A program made the position numbers and the translations under genes. From contig NC_089440.1 in assembly GCF_026210795.1 (NCBI RefSeq), forward strand, positions 62,001 to 126,000: DNA of 64,000 bases. Direction: 5' to 3'. Position 1 is the stretch's first letter. Each line of letters starts with the position of its first letter. Shown here one piece after another: positions 33,927 through 45,759 of this stretch. This DNA comes from Rhizophagus irregularis. Taxonomy: Eukaryota > Glomeromycota > Glomeromycetes > Glomerales > Glomeraceae. The notes beneath the pieces are model-generated. The model worked only from the letters and a program-made list of their open reading frames with translations, was not told where the DNA came from and ran no database searches.

Positions 33927-35443
33927 CTGATTTCCGGCGAGTGGTAAGATCGATTTGCCAACATTTTTAATAATTAGCGTTTTTCATAACCAATTATTCT
34001 TTCGTCACTTTTCCTATAAAGATTCTTTGCAGCCTTAATTCGACGCAATTTTTTCTTAAATGATAAATATATAAGAAAATTAGCATAAATCATTAACATG
34101 ATGATAAAGGAAAAAATTCGACAATTTTACATTTTGTACGTGACTGTTGTTGTGAACTCTGCGACTGTCCTCGTCACTTTTTCCACTTTTTTTCAGTTGT
34201 GTTTGCGATCTTCGCGACTTATGGAGGGCGCTCAACCAGTTCGTCAATTGTGCTACTGAAGGTTTATAATTCAGAAACATCGCCCTTCGAAGTTCGGGAA
34301 TTAATCTACTGCGAATTTCAACATGTTTGGACTATTAAACGTTTCGTTATCATCCAAATTGTCATTAGGTTTAATAGTTTTGAGGATCATTTTCATTTCA
34401 ATCTTTAAATCGGAACAATTAGTATAAAAGTATAAAGACTGTACAATTCTGCCTAAAATTACAAAATTACAAACCCTCGCCTCCTTTTCACGTTGTTCTT
34501 CTTGTTCTTCTTTTGGTTGATTTTCGGCGTAGTGTACCGTCTTCTTTACTTTTTTTGACCCATCCGATTTGAACCGTTTTGCTAACTGTTCTTCTGGAAC
34601 ATCAATAACATCAAGGCTTTCAGATGATGATCGTATCTGGTATTGTTCGAGTTTCGTTTTTAATTCGTTAACCTCTTCTTTCAAGTCGTCATTTTCAGAA
34701 CCGAATTCTGCGTTAACACCAGCAAGAAATTCGTTATCTTCTCGTAAGCGAGCTATTTCAGTGGCAACGACAGCTGTATGTTTGGTTAATTCATTATTTC
34801 ATCATTCTAACTGTAAACACTTCGCACGCAAATCGGATACTTCTTGAGATAACCTCCGATTCTCTGTATAAAAATGTAAAATCAACAAAAAAAAAAATAC
34901 TAAATCTAACTGATGATATATACACGATACAGACCTTTTGATGCATCATTATCATCGCGGGTAGGTTCATTAGTTTGATATCTGACCGGAAGCCGAAGAT
35001 TTTTATATCTCTCTTTTGCACTTTGGACTCGTTCTGCGACTTGGCGCAGCAGATGGTGGTTGAGTATTGGACGAATCCGGAAGCCGAAGATTTTTATATC
35101 TTTCTTTTACACTTTGAGCTCGTTCATGACTTGGCACAGCAGATGGTTGTTGAGTATTGGACGAATTTTTATTGATGTTAGTAGTTTGAGCTCGCTCATG
35201 AATTGGGGTGGCAGTCCCTTCAACAGCTTGTTGGATATTGGACGAACTTTTATTGATGTTAGTAGTTTGAGCTCGCACATGAATTGGTGTGGCAGTTCCT
35301 TCAACAGCTTGTTGGATATTGGACGAACTTTTATTGATGTTAGTAATCGTTTTATTTTGATTATCACTAGCCAAACCTTTTTCAGTATTTTTATTTTTTC
35401 TATTTTGGATCATTATTTTTTTTGGTTGCGAATTTTGGCTCAT
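33927..35443 (-). pseudogene. Accessory A gene of L1, 5' part, decayed
   Basis: The start at 35443 gives an N-terminus with three near-identical ~27-residue repeats (NINKSSSNIQQAVEGTATPI plus HERAQTT) and two copies of ERYKNLRLP; an extra base in the second copy (near 35050) shifts the frame. Then comes a coiled coil (NRRLSQEVSDLRAKC ... EFGSENDDLKEEVNELKTKL) broken by two adjacent TGA codons near 34800. The core follows: LIPELRRAMFLNYKPSVAQL to HVQN, an intron, then KKLRRIKAAKNLYRKSDE, a TAA, and HSPEIS at the L2 junction. The remaining exons are at 4033-3549. It is divergent from the L1 tnp2. It is longer at the N-terminus than the other copies. Confidence 0.78.
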
Positions 35444-36015
35444 TATTTTTTTATTTTTTTTTGGTTGCGAAGAGTATTAGACGTTAAAACTCTAAAAAGA
35501 AAAGGTTGGTGAGAAAAAATGAAGTTTTATTTAAAAAATTAAACTTTAAGAAACTTTCGCCATCATACTGATCGAATAGTCTATTTTATTATTAATATTA
35601 TTAATCGAACGATTTGAACGCAAATCGACATCATGTAATATTTATAATTTAAGTGATAGTTGATGATTTTAATAAATTTAATATAATTTAAGTATTATAT
35701 CGACAATTAAACTCTAAAAAGATTAAACTCTAAAAAGAAAAAGGTTGGTGAGAAAAAATGAAGTTGTTTAAAAAATTAAACTTTAAGAAACTTTCGCCAT
35801 CATACTGATCGATCGAATAGTCTATTTTATTATCAATATTATTAATCGAATGATTTATATTTATAATTTAAGTGTAGATTGATGATTTTAATAAATTTAG
35901 TATTACATCGACGCAGTTGATGATTTTATTCTAATTTAAGTATTTTAAACGAATTATATTGATATTATTGATATATTATTAACAATTAACTTTATTTCGA
36001 AAAACGTTCACAAAA
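35444..36015. promoter_or_regulatory. L1 divergent intergenic region with ~230 bp tandem duplication
   Basis: GGTTGGTGAGAAAAAATGAA, AACTTTAAGAAACTTTCGCC and TCATACTGATCGA each occur twice (about 35500-35600 and 35740-35840). The block lies between the two divergent genes of L1 and probably contains both promoters. Confidence 0.55.
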
Positions 36016-39000
36016 ATGACGAGAAAAAGATCATTATCAAGTATACTCAATGAAGAATCAGATTCTAGACCTCATGCCATACCTTCATCACGTGTACAAA
36101 GAACCAGATCAGTGTCAAATATAATTGACGAAGAATCTTCAAATCAATCTTATCCTACATCATCACGTATTGGAAGGTTAGTTGCATGTAATTGTTCTGA
36201 ATGTAATGGACGATTAGTAGATCCTCGTATGAAAACTATCCATGAAATTAACCAAGATTCAGAGGATGATGATTCAGAAAGAACAGAAGTACATCTAACT
36301 GATGAAGCTGAATTGCCTAGTGACGAACCATACGAAAGTGCCTCAATATCAGATGAACTACAAATGAGAGAATCGGAAGCTGAATTGCCTAGTGACGAAC
36401 CATACGAAAGTGCCTCAATATCAGATGAACCACGAATGAGAGAATTGGAAGCTGAATTGCCTAGTAGACAACGATCAAGAAAATATGTTCGACCGGTTAT
36501 AATTGCTGAATTAGGAGATATAGTAGATGATAAATCTTCTGAATCTTCTGAATATACTACGGAGGAAGATGCAAATATCGATGATAGAAATGAATCATCC
36601 GATAATGAACCATCCAATGATGACGAATACCACGAAATTTTTGAAGATTATTCATGTCCACCTTTCGAACCATTTCAAGATTCTGATACTGAACAATCAA
36701 TAAATAATCGGTTCTTATGGATATTATTATGGATCATGAGCTTCTGAACCAGGTTTAACTTACCAGAAACAGCTACAGAATCATTGATAAAATTCTTGAA
36801 GCTTGTTCTAACAGAAATCGGTAGTCCTGATTTTGACACATTTCCTGATACTTTATATCTAGCAAGAAAAGCCCTTAATCTTGAAGACCGGTTTCATAGT
36901 TTTGTGGCGTGTTCCAAATGCCACAAATTATACAACAAACAGGAAATAAAAAGTTTTCTCCAAAATGAGCAACCTGCCATCATGAAGTGTTGCCATGTCG
37001 AATTTCCTAATTCGACAACTAGAAGATTAAGGTTGTGCCAAACACCTTTGGCACAGAAAACAACATTGTTAAATAACCAAATTTCAATCAAACTTGAATT
37101 ATTATTTCCGTTTGTGAGTATTAAGCAGCAATTGGAAGCAATGTATCGTCAACCTAACTTTGAAAATTCTCTAAGGCATTGGATAAATCGTTCAACTTTC
37201 GATAATATCCTAACTGATATATACGATGGTGAAGTTTGGAAAACTTTTAAAGAAACGACAGATGAAAGTTTGAATAATTTTTTCCGATCTGATGCTGATT
37301 CGCACCTCGGATTGATTTTGAATTTGGATTGGTTTCAACCCTTCGACGGCACAATCCACAGCACCAGAGTAATATACGCTGCAATCGGTAACCTTCCGAG
37401 GGATGTCAGATTCAAGCGCAATAATATCTTGATTCTTGGCTTATTACCCGGCCCAGATGAAGTAAGTTTACATAAGATTAATCACTATCTGGCACCAATC
37501 ATTGATGAGTTGAAGTCACTTTGGGAAGGAGTGACATTAAATCAAACGTATGAATGTCAAGAAGGGAAAAGAATTCGCGCAGCTCTGATTCTTGTTTCAT
37601 GTGACATACCGGCTGCAAGAAAAATTTGCGGACATATTTCCGCTTTGGTGTCGTGTCATAGATGCGAAAAGAAGGCGAATTATGAAAATCGGCAGCATAA
37701 TTTCACTGGGATAAATGAAATGGACGAATGGTTTACTTGCCGTGATTCGGCTCAACATCATCAAGATGCTATAGGATGGAGACGCTGTAATTCGGACACA
37801 GCAAGAAAACGATTTGTAAAGCAAACTGGAATTAGATGGTCCGAATTATTGCGTCTACTATATTTCGATCCACTTCGGTTCATTACAATCGACCCGATGC
37901 ACTGCTTGTTTCTGGGCATCGCAAAATAGATTGTAAGAAGACTTTGGATCGAAAATGGCGTATTAACAACATATATTTTGAAAACAGTTCAGAAAAAAAT
38001 GGATGAATTTAAAGTTCCAGCTGACTTGGGTCGAATCCCGGGAAAAGTCGATTGTGGAGATGGGTTTTCAAATTTTACTGCGGATCAATGGAGAATATTT
38101 TTTACAATATATGCAACGGTCTCTCTCTGGGAACATCTTTCTGAGAATGACCGGAAGATTCTCGTGAATTTTGTGAGAATTTGTTCAATTTCAGTAAGTC
38201 AAATTGTAGAAATCGATTTCATGAGAGAGGCGCATCAGAGGCTAATTAACCTAGTGAAGTTGATAGAAGAAAATTACGGTCGTGATAAAATCACACCGAA
38301 TTTACATTTATCACTTCACTTATGTGAATGCTCACTCAACTATGGACCTTTATATACATTCTGGTGTTTTTCCTTTGAGCGCATGAATGGCATGCTAGGT
38401 ATAATATTTTAAATATTCTTGTTACTTTCTAAAATAATGCATTTTTATCAACTTTTGTTTAAAATAAATTTAGGCTCTTTTCTGAATAGCAGAAGGAAAA
38501 TTGAACCAGAAATTATGCGCCGCCTGATGTTTGATAATCAAATCAGTAATATCATTAATTCCGGCGTGGAATCAAAGGGCCTAGATTTGATTAGTAATAG
38601 ACCATCTGTTGGCTCTCTATCAGAAGCCGACCAATTTTCTGCTGATGAAATGAGGCGATTTTGGTTGACTTCAAGAAACATTCATGAATCGACCACCACA
38701 GGAAAAGAAGCATTTCTGGGCGAAATGCTCAGACCAGTATTTAACGATATTGTAATGTCAAGTGATATGCTTGACTTAATAGTTGAATACTACATGGCGA
38801 GCTACGAAACGATGGAATTTCGGAAACCATTTGGAGAGGGTGCAGAAGATTCGATAATAGTTCAAGTTAAAATAAATCAATTTGGAAGGTGCCGAATTAG
38901 TTCTGAAATATTCGGCTCTTCGATATCATCATGTCATGTAAAAAGCTCATTTATCTTAGCAAAATTTATGACAGAAAGTGGTGATATCGATTGCTATCCT

Positions 39001-39315
39001 GGACAAGTCCAATACTTTTTTACACATGCCGTTAATTTGCCGGATGGGTTATCCGAACATAATCTAGCATTTATTCGCTGGTATAAACCTGCAGAATCAT
39101 CAAATATTCGGTATCATTTCAGAGTTAGAGATGACGAAATATGCAATGTTGAATTATGGGGTACTGAGTTTTACCCAGAATCCTGCGACTGTATTATTCC
39201 AGTTCATCATATTCTTGGCCGATTTATACCAACGAAATACCGAATTTCAGGCAGGAGAAGTTCAAACGTCTATTTAGCGGTAAATCCAGTCAATAGAAAA
39301 TTTCATATTCGCTGA
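36016..39315 (+). pseudogene. Tnp2-type transposase of L1
   Basis: Nearly full length: exon 36016-38398, intron 38399-38473 (GTATAA...TTTAG), exon 38474-39315, about 1,075 codons. It shows CNCSECNGRLVDPR, an acidic region with two copies of EAELPSDEPYESASISDE, LPETATESLIKFLKLVL, CSKCHKLYN, SIKQQLEAMY, NLDWFQPF, LPGPDEVSLHKINHYLAPI, CHRCEKKA, the Tnp2 signature IDPMHCLFLGIAK, SEIFGSSISS, YPGQVQYFF and a terminal NPVNRKFHIR. Two in-frame stops disable it: TGA at 36745-36747 (likely from CGA) and TAG at 37927-37929 where L2 has Trp. Otherwise the frame is intact, so decay is recent. Confidence 0.88.
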
Positions 39316-39763
39316 AATTAGTATCTTTTTCGAACTTTATTTTGATGAAATGACATATAATTTCAAATAATACAAATATTGGAATTTATTAAATTTCAAA
39401 ATAATACAAATTTCAAATAATACAAATATCGAAATTTATTAAATGTTAAAACAATACAATACAAATATCAGAATTATTAAATGTCAAATTTACATATAAT
39501 ATAATTATCGGAATGTCGAAATATTATAATGCGCAAACATCAGAATTTGAAACAAATATCGGAATTTTGCACCGCAAATCGGCTATGCCAAATGTCATCT
39601 GATATGCAGCCGATTATCGATCATATCCGAAATCGGAATTTTGCACCGCAAATCAGCTATGCCGAATGTCAGCCGATTATCGATCATATCCGAAATTTAT
39701 CTGAAATTTGGCCGAAATTTGGCCGATTTGCCTTACTTCCGATTTGCCTTATTTCGACTAGTG
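39316..39763. repeat. L1 right subterminal repeats
   Basis: Two ~65 bp copies (about 39551 and 39632) share CGGAATTTTGCACCGCAAAT and GCCGATTATCGATCATATCC. Further CCGATTTGCCTTA repeats follow up to the CACTAG terminus. AATCGG/CCGATT is the private motif of L1; the left arm (3250-3420) has the same words. Confidence 0.75.
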
Positions 39764-42623
39764 TTTTCCGTACCAAGTACCTTCGTCTTGTCCTTGATCC
39801 TCCGCATGAGTTACTGCGACATTGCTAAACCATTCTTTTCCTTGAAATTCACCCATTGATCTTAGAATTTCTCCACTTTCTAGATGAACTGAATCATAAA
39901 TTTTGATAAAAAAATCATTTTCTGAATCTTGCGAGGATGTGTCTAAAAAAGTATCTAACGCTGTAATTATTTGTGCCAATCCTTCAATATAATTTAGATG
40001 TGGCGGATTTTCAGATTTTTTTAAAGATTTTATTTTTTCATCAATGGAGTCTAGATTTAATTCCCAAAGAATTTTTCCAAACCCTTCAGTTTTACGACGA
40101 ATGACTTTCATGCCGCTGGTAGTTGGAATTAATTCTTTACGCTTTACCTGCAAAAATATTAATAGTTTAGTATTTATGGTTGGAGAAAAGTTAAAAAAAT
40201 CATAAAACTTTTACTAACAACGTTCACCAGTTGTTGCATCACGTGTTTTCTATTTGTTGCTCGATATGGAATTTTAATATATAATTTATGAAGCGTTTCA
40301 TAAGTCTCCGTTGATAGGCCATTCAGTGCACCATATTTGACAATGGCAGGTACTGAAATAATTAAATTAAATTAAAATTTGTATAAATTAATAGCCATCT
40401 TCAAATTATATTACCTGCATGATAACGCCAACTATGCAGCTTTGGAAAACTGCAATCCGTAGTAGATAATGGGGAGAATATCCTTTTAAACTCTATGCAC
40501 CAATCAATGATTGCTTCCTATTTTAGTTAGTAGTTAGATCATCTATTAACTTTTAAAAAAAGTTAATTTTTTTAAATTTTTTCTTATTACTTCAAAGATA
40601 TTCAGTTCATTTTCGATATATGATTCTTGTCTGCTCATAGTATACATTTTATTAAACTTCGTGTAAAGTTCACAAAGTTCTTTACAAGTTATTTCATTTT
40701 CTTCGCTGAAAATTTCATCCAAAGCAAAAATCGCTATCTTCATAATATGACGATAGTCTGATGCTATCATTACTTTTAGTTGACCTACTTTACTTAACAA
40801 TTTAAGGCTTGGAAAACGTGGAATTTGTCGAAGACATTCGTCAAAAATCTTCTGTAATTCCAACCCTTCGACCTTTTTTAAGATTTCCTGCGTAAACTCC
40901 AGTTGATATTTAAAAAGTCCAAGGTCGATATGATGCATACGGTCAGGAACGCATGCTTCGTATATATTCAGATTTCTGTAAAAAAATTTATATATGTAAA
41001 AAAATTTTTACAACGTCGTCATTACTTATAAAATTTAGTGATATTTACGGAAATTCCCAGAAGGCATTTTTGACGTAATGTACAGAATACTCCTTTCCTT
41101 GTCCAGCGCTAACCATTTCCTTCATATTTTCATGAGTTCTGGAAAGTATATCTTCTCGTGTAAGTTTCATATCGTTTAAGTTATTTTGCAGAACCATACA
41201 AGTATGGCATGGCATTTTACATCGCGCTCCTTTATATGTAGCGGTCACATCATCTGCTTCGAGCATAACCGTGAGAAAAAAAGAAATTCGTGCAGCAAAT
41301 GTTTTCGCTTGTCCATTAATCCCAAAACATAACGTATCAGGTTTCTCCAGTAAAAGCCAAAGCATGATATTAAAGCATTTGTGAAATATTTCATGCTGCA
41401 AACTTCGAAAGACTTCGGTAGTTTTAATGCCTGAATCTTGAACTTTAGGCAAAAAACCTAAAAGTATTTTAGATTCTGGTAGGTTTCGAACCCAATTTGG
41501 AATATTTCCAAGCGTTAAAAATACTGGATGGCCTGATGTCTTGCCCAGTCCATCAAAAGTGGTCCCATCCGAATATAAGATGATAGACAATAGGTGATTT
41601 AATGGCGGAAGAGTCTTCTCCGTTTCCAGCCACCAGTCGCCTTCATATGGCTCACCAAACACTTTAGTTTCGCTTCCATCATCCTAAGAATATAAACAAC
41701 CAAAAATATGAGTGATGATCTTCAGTTTCTTTTTAGTTATTCATAATTATTAAATTTACCCTTTTTTTCTTTAGAATTCCCTTATAGACAAAATTATTAG
41801 CTACTTCTGGTCGTTGCAGAAGAGCTTGAATAGCACGAAATATGGGACGATAGTAGAGTGTAATGTCAATACCGCTGTAGGTTGAAACAACTTTTTCTTT
41901 GAAGTCTAATGAAGGTGAAGTTATTTGATTGAGATGGTCTTTGCCATTTTTGGTTGATTTCGGTAATGGAGATTCTTCCAGATTGCTATATTTATTAAAG
42001 AATTTAATTATTTGATCTCCAATTTTGTTAGATATATTACCCTCTACAATTAATCTCATGAAATCTCTGTATGCATCATTTGGCCACTTTGCTACACGTT
42101 CTGGTAGATTTTTTCCTTCAATAGCATCTAAAGCATCATCTAACGATGCTCCTTAAAGATCTTCAGGATCTAGATCAATATTGTCGAGATTTACTGGTAT
42201 TTCTGTTCCCAACTCCTCAAAATTTTCTTCAAAAATTTCTTCAGCTCTCTCTTCTATATTTTCTGATTTTGATCTTTTTCGCAGATTATAACGTGGTTCA
42301 GATTCTAAATTGTCTGCATCTTGAGTTGGAATTTCGTTGATTATTATATCCTCCATCTCACCAATATTATCATCTTGGTATGTGGATTTTTCATTCGAAG
42401 TAAATGTATCTGGCATTGTAATGGGTGTGTTCCATAACTGAACATCATGTTCTGGCATAACCGCTGTTCTTGATAGTTGTCGCGAGAATCTTTGAACGTG
42501 TTCACTTGGTTCACTTGGTCGCGAAGTTGTTGTTCTTCCATGGTGTTTGGCATTAGCGTGCTGTCTCAAACCGCTGGGAGTTGAAAAATATCTCTTGCAA
42601 ATTTGACATTTATATCTGACCAT
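39764..42623 (-). pseudogene. Plavaka-type transposase of L0, exons 1-6
   Basis: Exons 42623-41760, 41683-41049, 40975-40591, 40517-40415, 40352-40219 and 40147-39764, then the last exon at 3168-2938: 911 residues in total with all phases consistent. It has a C2H2 finger CQICKRYFSTPSGLRQH..KH at residues 5-27, an acidic linker, WPNDAYRDFMRLIV, IIKFFNKYSN, HPVFLTLGNIPNWVR, MPCHTCMV, PDRMHHIDLGLFKYQ and ETYETLHKLYIKIPYR. One in-frame TAA at 42155-42153 (codon 157) is followed by uninterrupted coding sequence, so a single C-to-T change (CAA to TAA) may be all that broke exon 1. It is divergent from accessory B. L1 sits exactly at the exon 6 donor. Confidence 0.85.
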
Positions 42624-43329
42624 TTTTCTTTAGAAATCAATGCGAGTTTAGAAATTAACGCAGGAAAATTTTTTCGATTAGTTTCACGCGAGAAATATTT
42701 ATGAAGATTTACTTTTGGTATATTTTTTTTTTACTGATTATCAAGCGAATATAAATTTTACTAATAATTGATTATTTTTGTTTACTGAAAGATAATTAAT
42801 TTATTTACTGATTAGTAATTAATTTTTTTCATTTACTGATATTTTTAATTCGGGAGTAACCAATTTTTTTTACCAATTCATTAACAATTAATTTATTTAA
42901 TTTACTGATCCTTAAATATATTTTAATTCAGGAGTAACTGATTTTTTAAAAAAATTCCGGCAAAACTTTTAACCTTACCCAATTTTTCAATTATTTATAA
43001 TGTAAGAATTTTTTCATTTTTTTTTTGGTTAGCTGAATCGTCACAATAATTAATTTATTTAATTTACTGATCCTTAAATATATTTTAATTCAGGAGTAAC
43101 TGATTTTTTAAAAAAATTCCAGCAAAACTTTTAACTTTACACAATTTTTCAATTATTTATAATGTAAGAATTTTTTCATTTTTTTTCAGTTGGCTGAATT
43201 GTCGCATATTTTTACATTTATATGAATCTTAACAATTTTTTTTTCAATTTTTCGAATTAATTGTTGTTTGAATTTTTTTCCGCAATATTTTTCCTATACA
43301 AATTTTACGAATTTAGAATTTAAGTGATT
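42624..43329. promoter_or_regulatory. L0 divergent intergenic region with tandem duplication
   Basis: A block of about 165 bp is duplicated (ATATTTTAATTCAGGAGTAA and TTATAATGTAAGAATTTTTT at about 42915/43080 and 42995/43160). It separates the L0 transposase from accessory B and should hold both promoters. Confidence 0.55.
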
Positions 43330-45134
43330 ATGGCGTCTAAAAGGTCAAAAAATGCAAAAAACTCAAAAAAAAGAAAGCAAGCACTTGACGTTCTTGAAGG
43401 GCAAAGAAGAAAACAAGCACTTGACGTTCCTGAAGGGCAGAATGAAAGCCAACAAAATATATTTGCACAAATGTTATCAGGTAGTTAGTCGTCAAGATGC
43501 TGATATTTTGCAATTTAACATTATAATTAATTTTTGCTGAACGCCAACAGTAGAATCTTCAGAAATTCCTAAAGATCAGCACACAGATCGTGAAAAATCA
43601 CCTACTGGTCCTTTCGTACTCGTTACTCCATTTGATGTAGATCGTGGAAGATCTTTAGTTAAATCTGTTTCTTTTACTCCAGCAAATCGTGAGAAATCCT
43701 CAACAAATCGTGAGAATTCTTTAGTCAGGACTGCGCATACTGAAACTTCCGTTTCAACTACATTGATGCCATCTGTAACTCCTATGAGTTATGAAAGAAC
43801 TTTAAGGACGCCAACTCCCATACTTAGTCCAATGCAAATTGACCTTGATAAAGAAATTGATTATTATAACGTCGATGACGATGATAACGAAGAACATAAT
43901 GATAACCACGATAAAAGTGATACCCGTGAGTTTTTACTAAAACCACATAATGTAGAGGGTGAACGTTACCTAACTGTGAAAGAGTTTAATTATGCCATGA
44001 ATGCATTAGATGGAAAGGTAAACGCCATCTACAAACTTTGTCGATATATTGGAAATCAGCAACAAAAAAGTATTCAAGATACGCAAAATGTTGCAAAAAG
44101 TGATGTATTAAGCGATGATTTCTGGAATGTAAGTTAATTAAAAATTATCAACTTGATTTTAATCTAAAGATACTTATAATAACCAAATATCTTCACAGCG
44201 TGTTTATAAAAATGTAGCTAAAGAACTTATTCCAACGTCTTTATATCCTTCGAATATAGAGTACCGAAAGGCTTTAGAAACATATTTATCTAAATATGCA
44301 GAACATTACATTAAAAATATTGGGCAAAACGCGTGGATTTCTTTATTTTCAGATAAGTTGTTGGCAGAGGTATGTGAAATATTAATAATCGTTAAAAAAA
44401 GGTATTTTTTTATATTTATTTAACTTTTTTTTTAGATAAAAACTAAATGCAGAAGCAGGAGAAATGATTTTGCCGCAAGTATCAGGAGTGCCATGTTTTC
44501 TGTCTTTAGAGAATAGCGATTGGAACGCATAGATAACAATTCTCCTTCTATGAAGATCGCTGAATAGAAACAGAATCAAAAAACGCGTAATGCGTTTTAT
44601 GAACTTTTCAAAAATCACGATATTCTAACAAAAATTGGCCATTCGGTTTTCAAACAGTATAGGGATAAAGAACTTCCTTTTACGCATTGTGCGTATATTT
44701 TATCAATATGTGACATCTTGTTAAATCCCAATAGCTATAGTATTAAGTGTAATGACAAGTCTGTTACGAAAAGAGTCGAATTTTTTCTAGTAAATAATTT
44801 TCGCAAATTTTCACAGTTCTTTTAATCTTTTAATATTTTACAGATATTAATCTATAATTAATTAACAGCAAGCGTTTAGAAATAAAACGCAAATAACTCC
44901 TTGAATAATGGAGGAATTAGCTGAAAAAGAAGCGAAAGAAGTTAGTCAAAGAACCGATCAATACGAGTCAGCAGTCACAGAAGAGAGCAGCGATTCAGTT
45001 GAAAATGAAAATTATGATGATTTTGTAAGTTAAAGTTATTATTTATGTTCGATTATACACTTAATTGAATTATTTTACTAAGCTAAATCATCATTTTTTT
45101 TTAGATTAATAATCTAGATTCGCAATTTTCTTAG
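43330..45134 (+). pseudogene. Accessory protein family B, L0 copy
   Basis: Exons 43330-43480, 43551-44128, 44199-44369, 44436-~44790, 44869-~45025 and ~45105-45134. The N-terminus is basic with a repeated KQALDVLEGQ unit. A Ser/Thr/Pro region with repeated NREKS/NRENS leads into an acidic stretch and a helix (LTVKEFNYAMNALDGKVNAI). The core matches L3: VAKELIPTSLYPSNIEY, AWISLFSDKLLAE, IRSAMFSVF, AYILSICDILLNPN. Exon 3 is 171 bp in both copies. Three in-frame stops fall in the later exons: TAG after FRE, TAG where L3 has Trp (KIAE-stop vs KIQEW), and TGA in exon 5. It is divergent from the L0 transposase. Role inferred as for L3. Confidence 0.75.
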
Positions 45135-45149
45135 GATTAATTGTATTTC

Positions 45150-45640
45150 TTTGAAATACTTTAATTTTTTTATAATTCATATTTTTTATTTTTTTTAATT
45201 ATATTTCTTTGAAATACTAATTTTTTTTATAATTCGTAATTTTATATTTTTTAATTGTATTTCTTTGAAATACTTTAATTTTTTTTATATCATTTTTTTA
45301 TATTTTTTAATCGTATTTTTTTGAAATACTTTAATTTTTTTATATCATTTTTTTTATATTTTTTAATCGTATTTCTTTGAAATACTTTAATTTTTTTTAT
45401 AATTCGTAATTTTATATTCTTTAATTGTATTTCTTTGAAATACTTTAATTTTTATAATTCGTAATTTTATATTTTTTAATTGTATTTCTTTGAAATACTT
45501 TAATTTTTTTTATAATTCGTAATTTTATATTCTTTAATTGTATTTCTTTGAAATACTTTAATTTTTTTATAATTCGTAATTTTATATTTTTTAATCGTAT
45601 TTCTTTGAAATACTTTAATTTTTATAATTCGTATTTTTGC
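45150..45640. repeat. ~58 bp tandem repeat in L0 right arm
   Basis: About eight units of TTGTATTTCTTTGAAATACT followed by TTAATTTTTTTATAATTCGTAATTT-like sequence (given in pieces). TATTTCTTTGAAATA is a dyad. No spacer variability as in CRISPR arrays; an AT satellite. Confidence 0.8.
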
Positions 45641-45759
45641 GCGAAATTTTACGTTGCTTTTTTGGTAGAAATAAAGAATTGATTATAATTAATTAATATA
45701 AATGGACTATAAATTATATTAATTGTATTTTATATTTCGATTTATTTCAAAGGTTTTTT

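Larger units (their letters stand above)
3242..39763. mobile_element. L1: Tnp2/CACTA-type element inserted in L0
   Basis: The ends are perfect 25 bp inverted repeats starting CACTAGTCGAAATAAGG, flanked by TTT at 3239-3241 and 39764-39766 (3 bp target duplication, as usual for CACTA/EnSpm elements). Deleting L1 and one TTT restores the donor AAA|GTAAGT of the L0 transposase. Native genes are tnp2 (36016-39315, plus) and accessory A (35443 to 33927 then 4033 to 3549, minus). L2 sits inside the accessory gene. Without L2 the element is about 6.6 kb. Confidence 0.9.

Noticed and set aside
45150-45640. Regular repeats resembling a CRISPR array
   Set aside because: Units are contiguous AT satellite without unique spacers, in a eukaryotic transposon arm. 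The same holds for 18190-18870 and 57990-58640.
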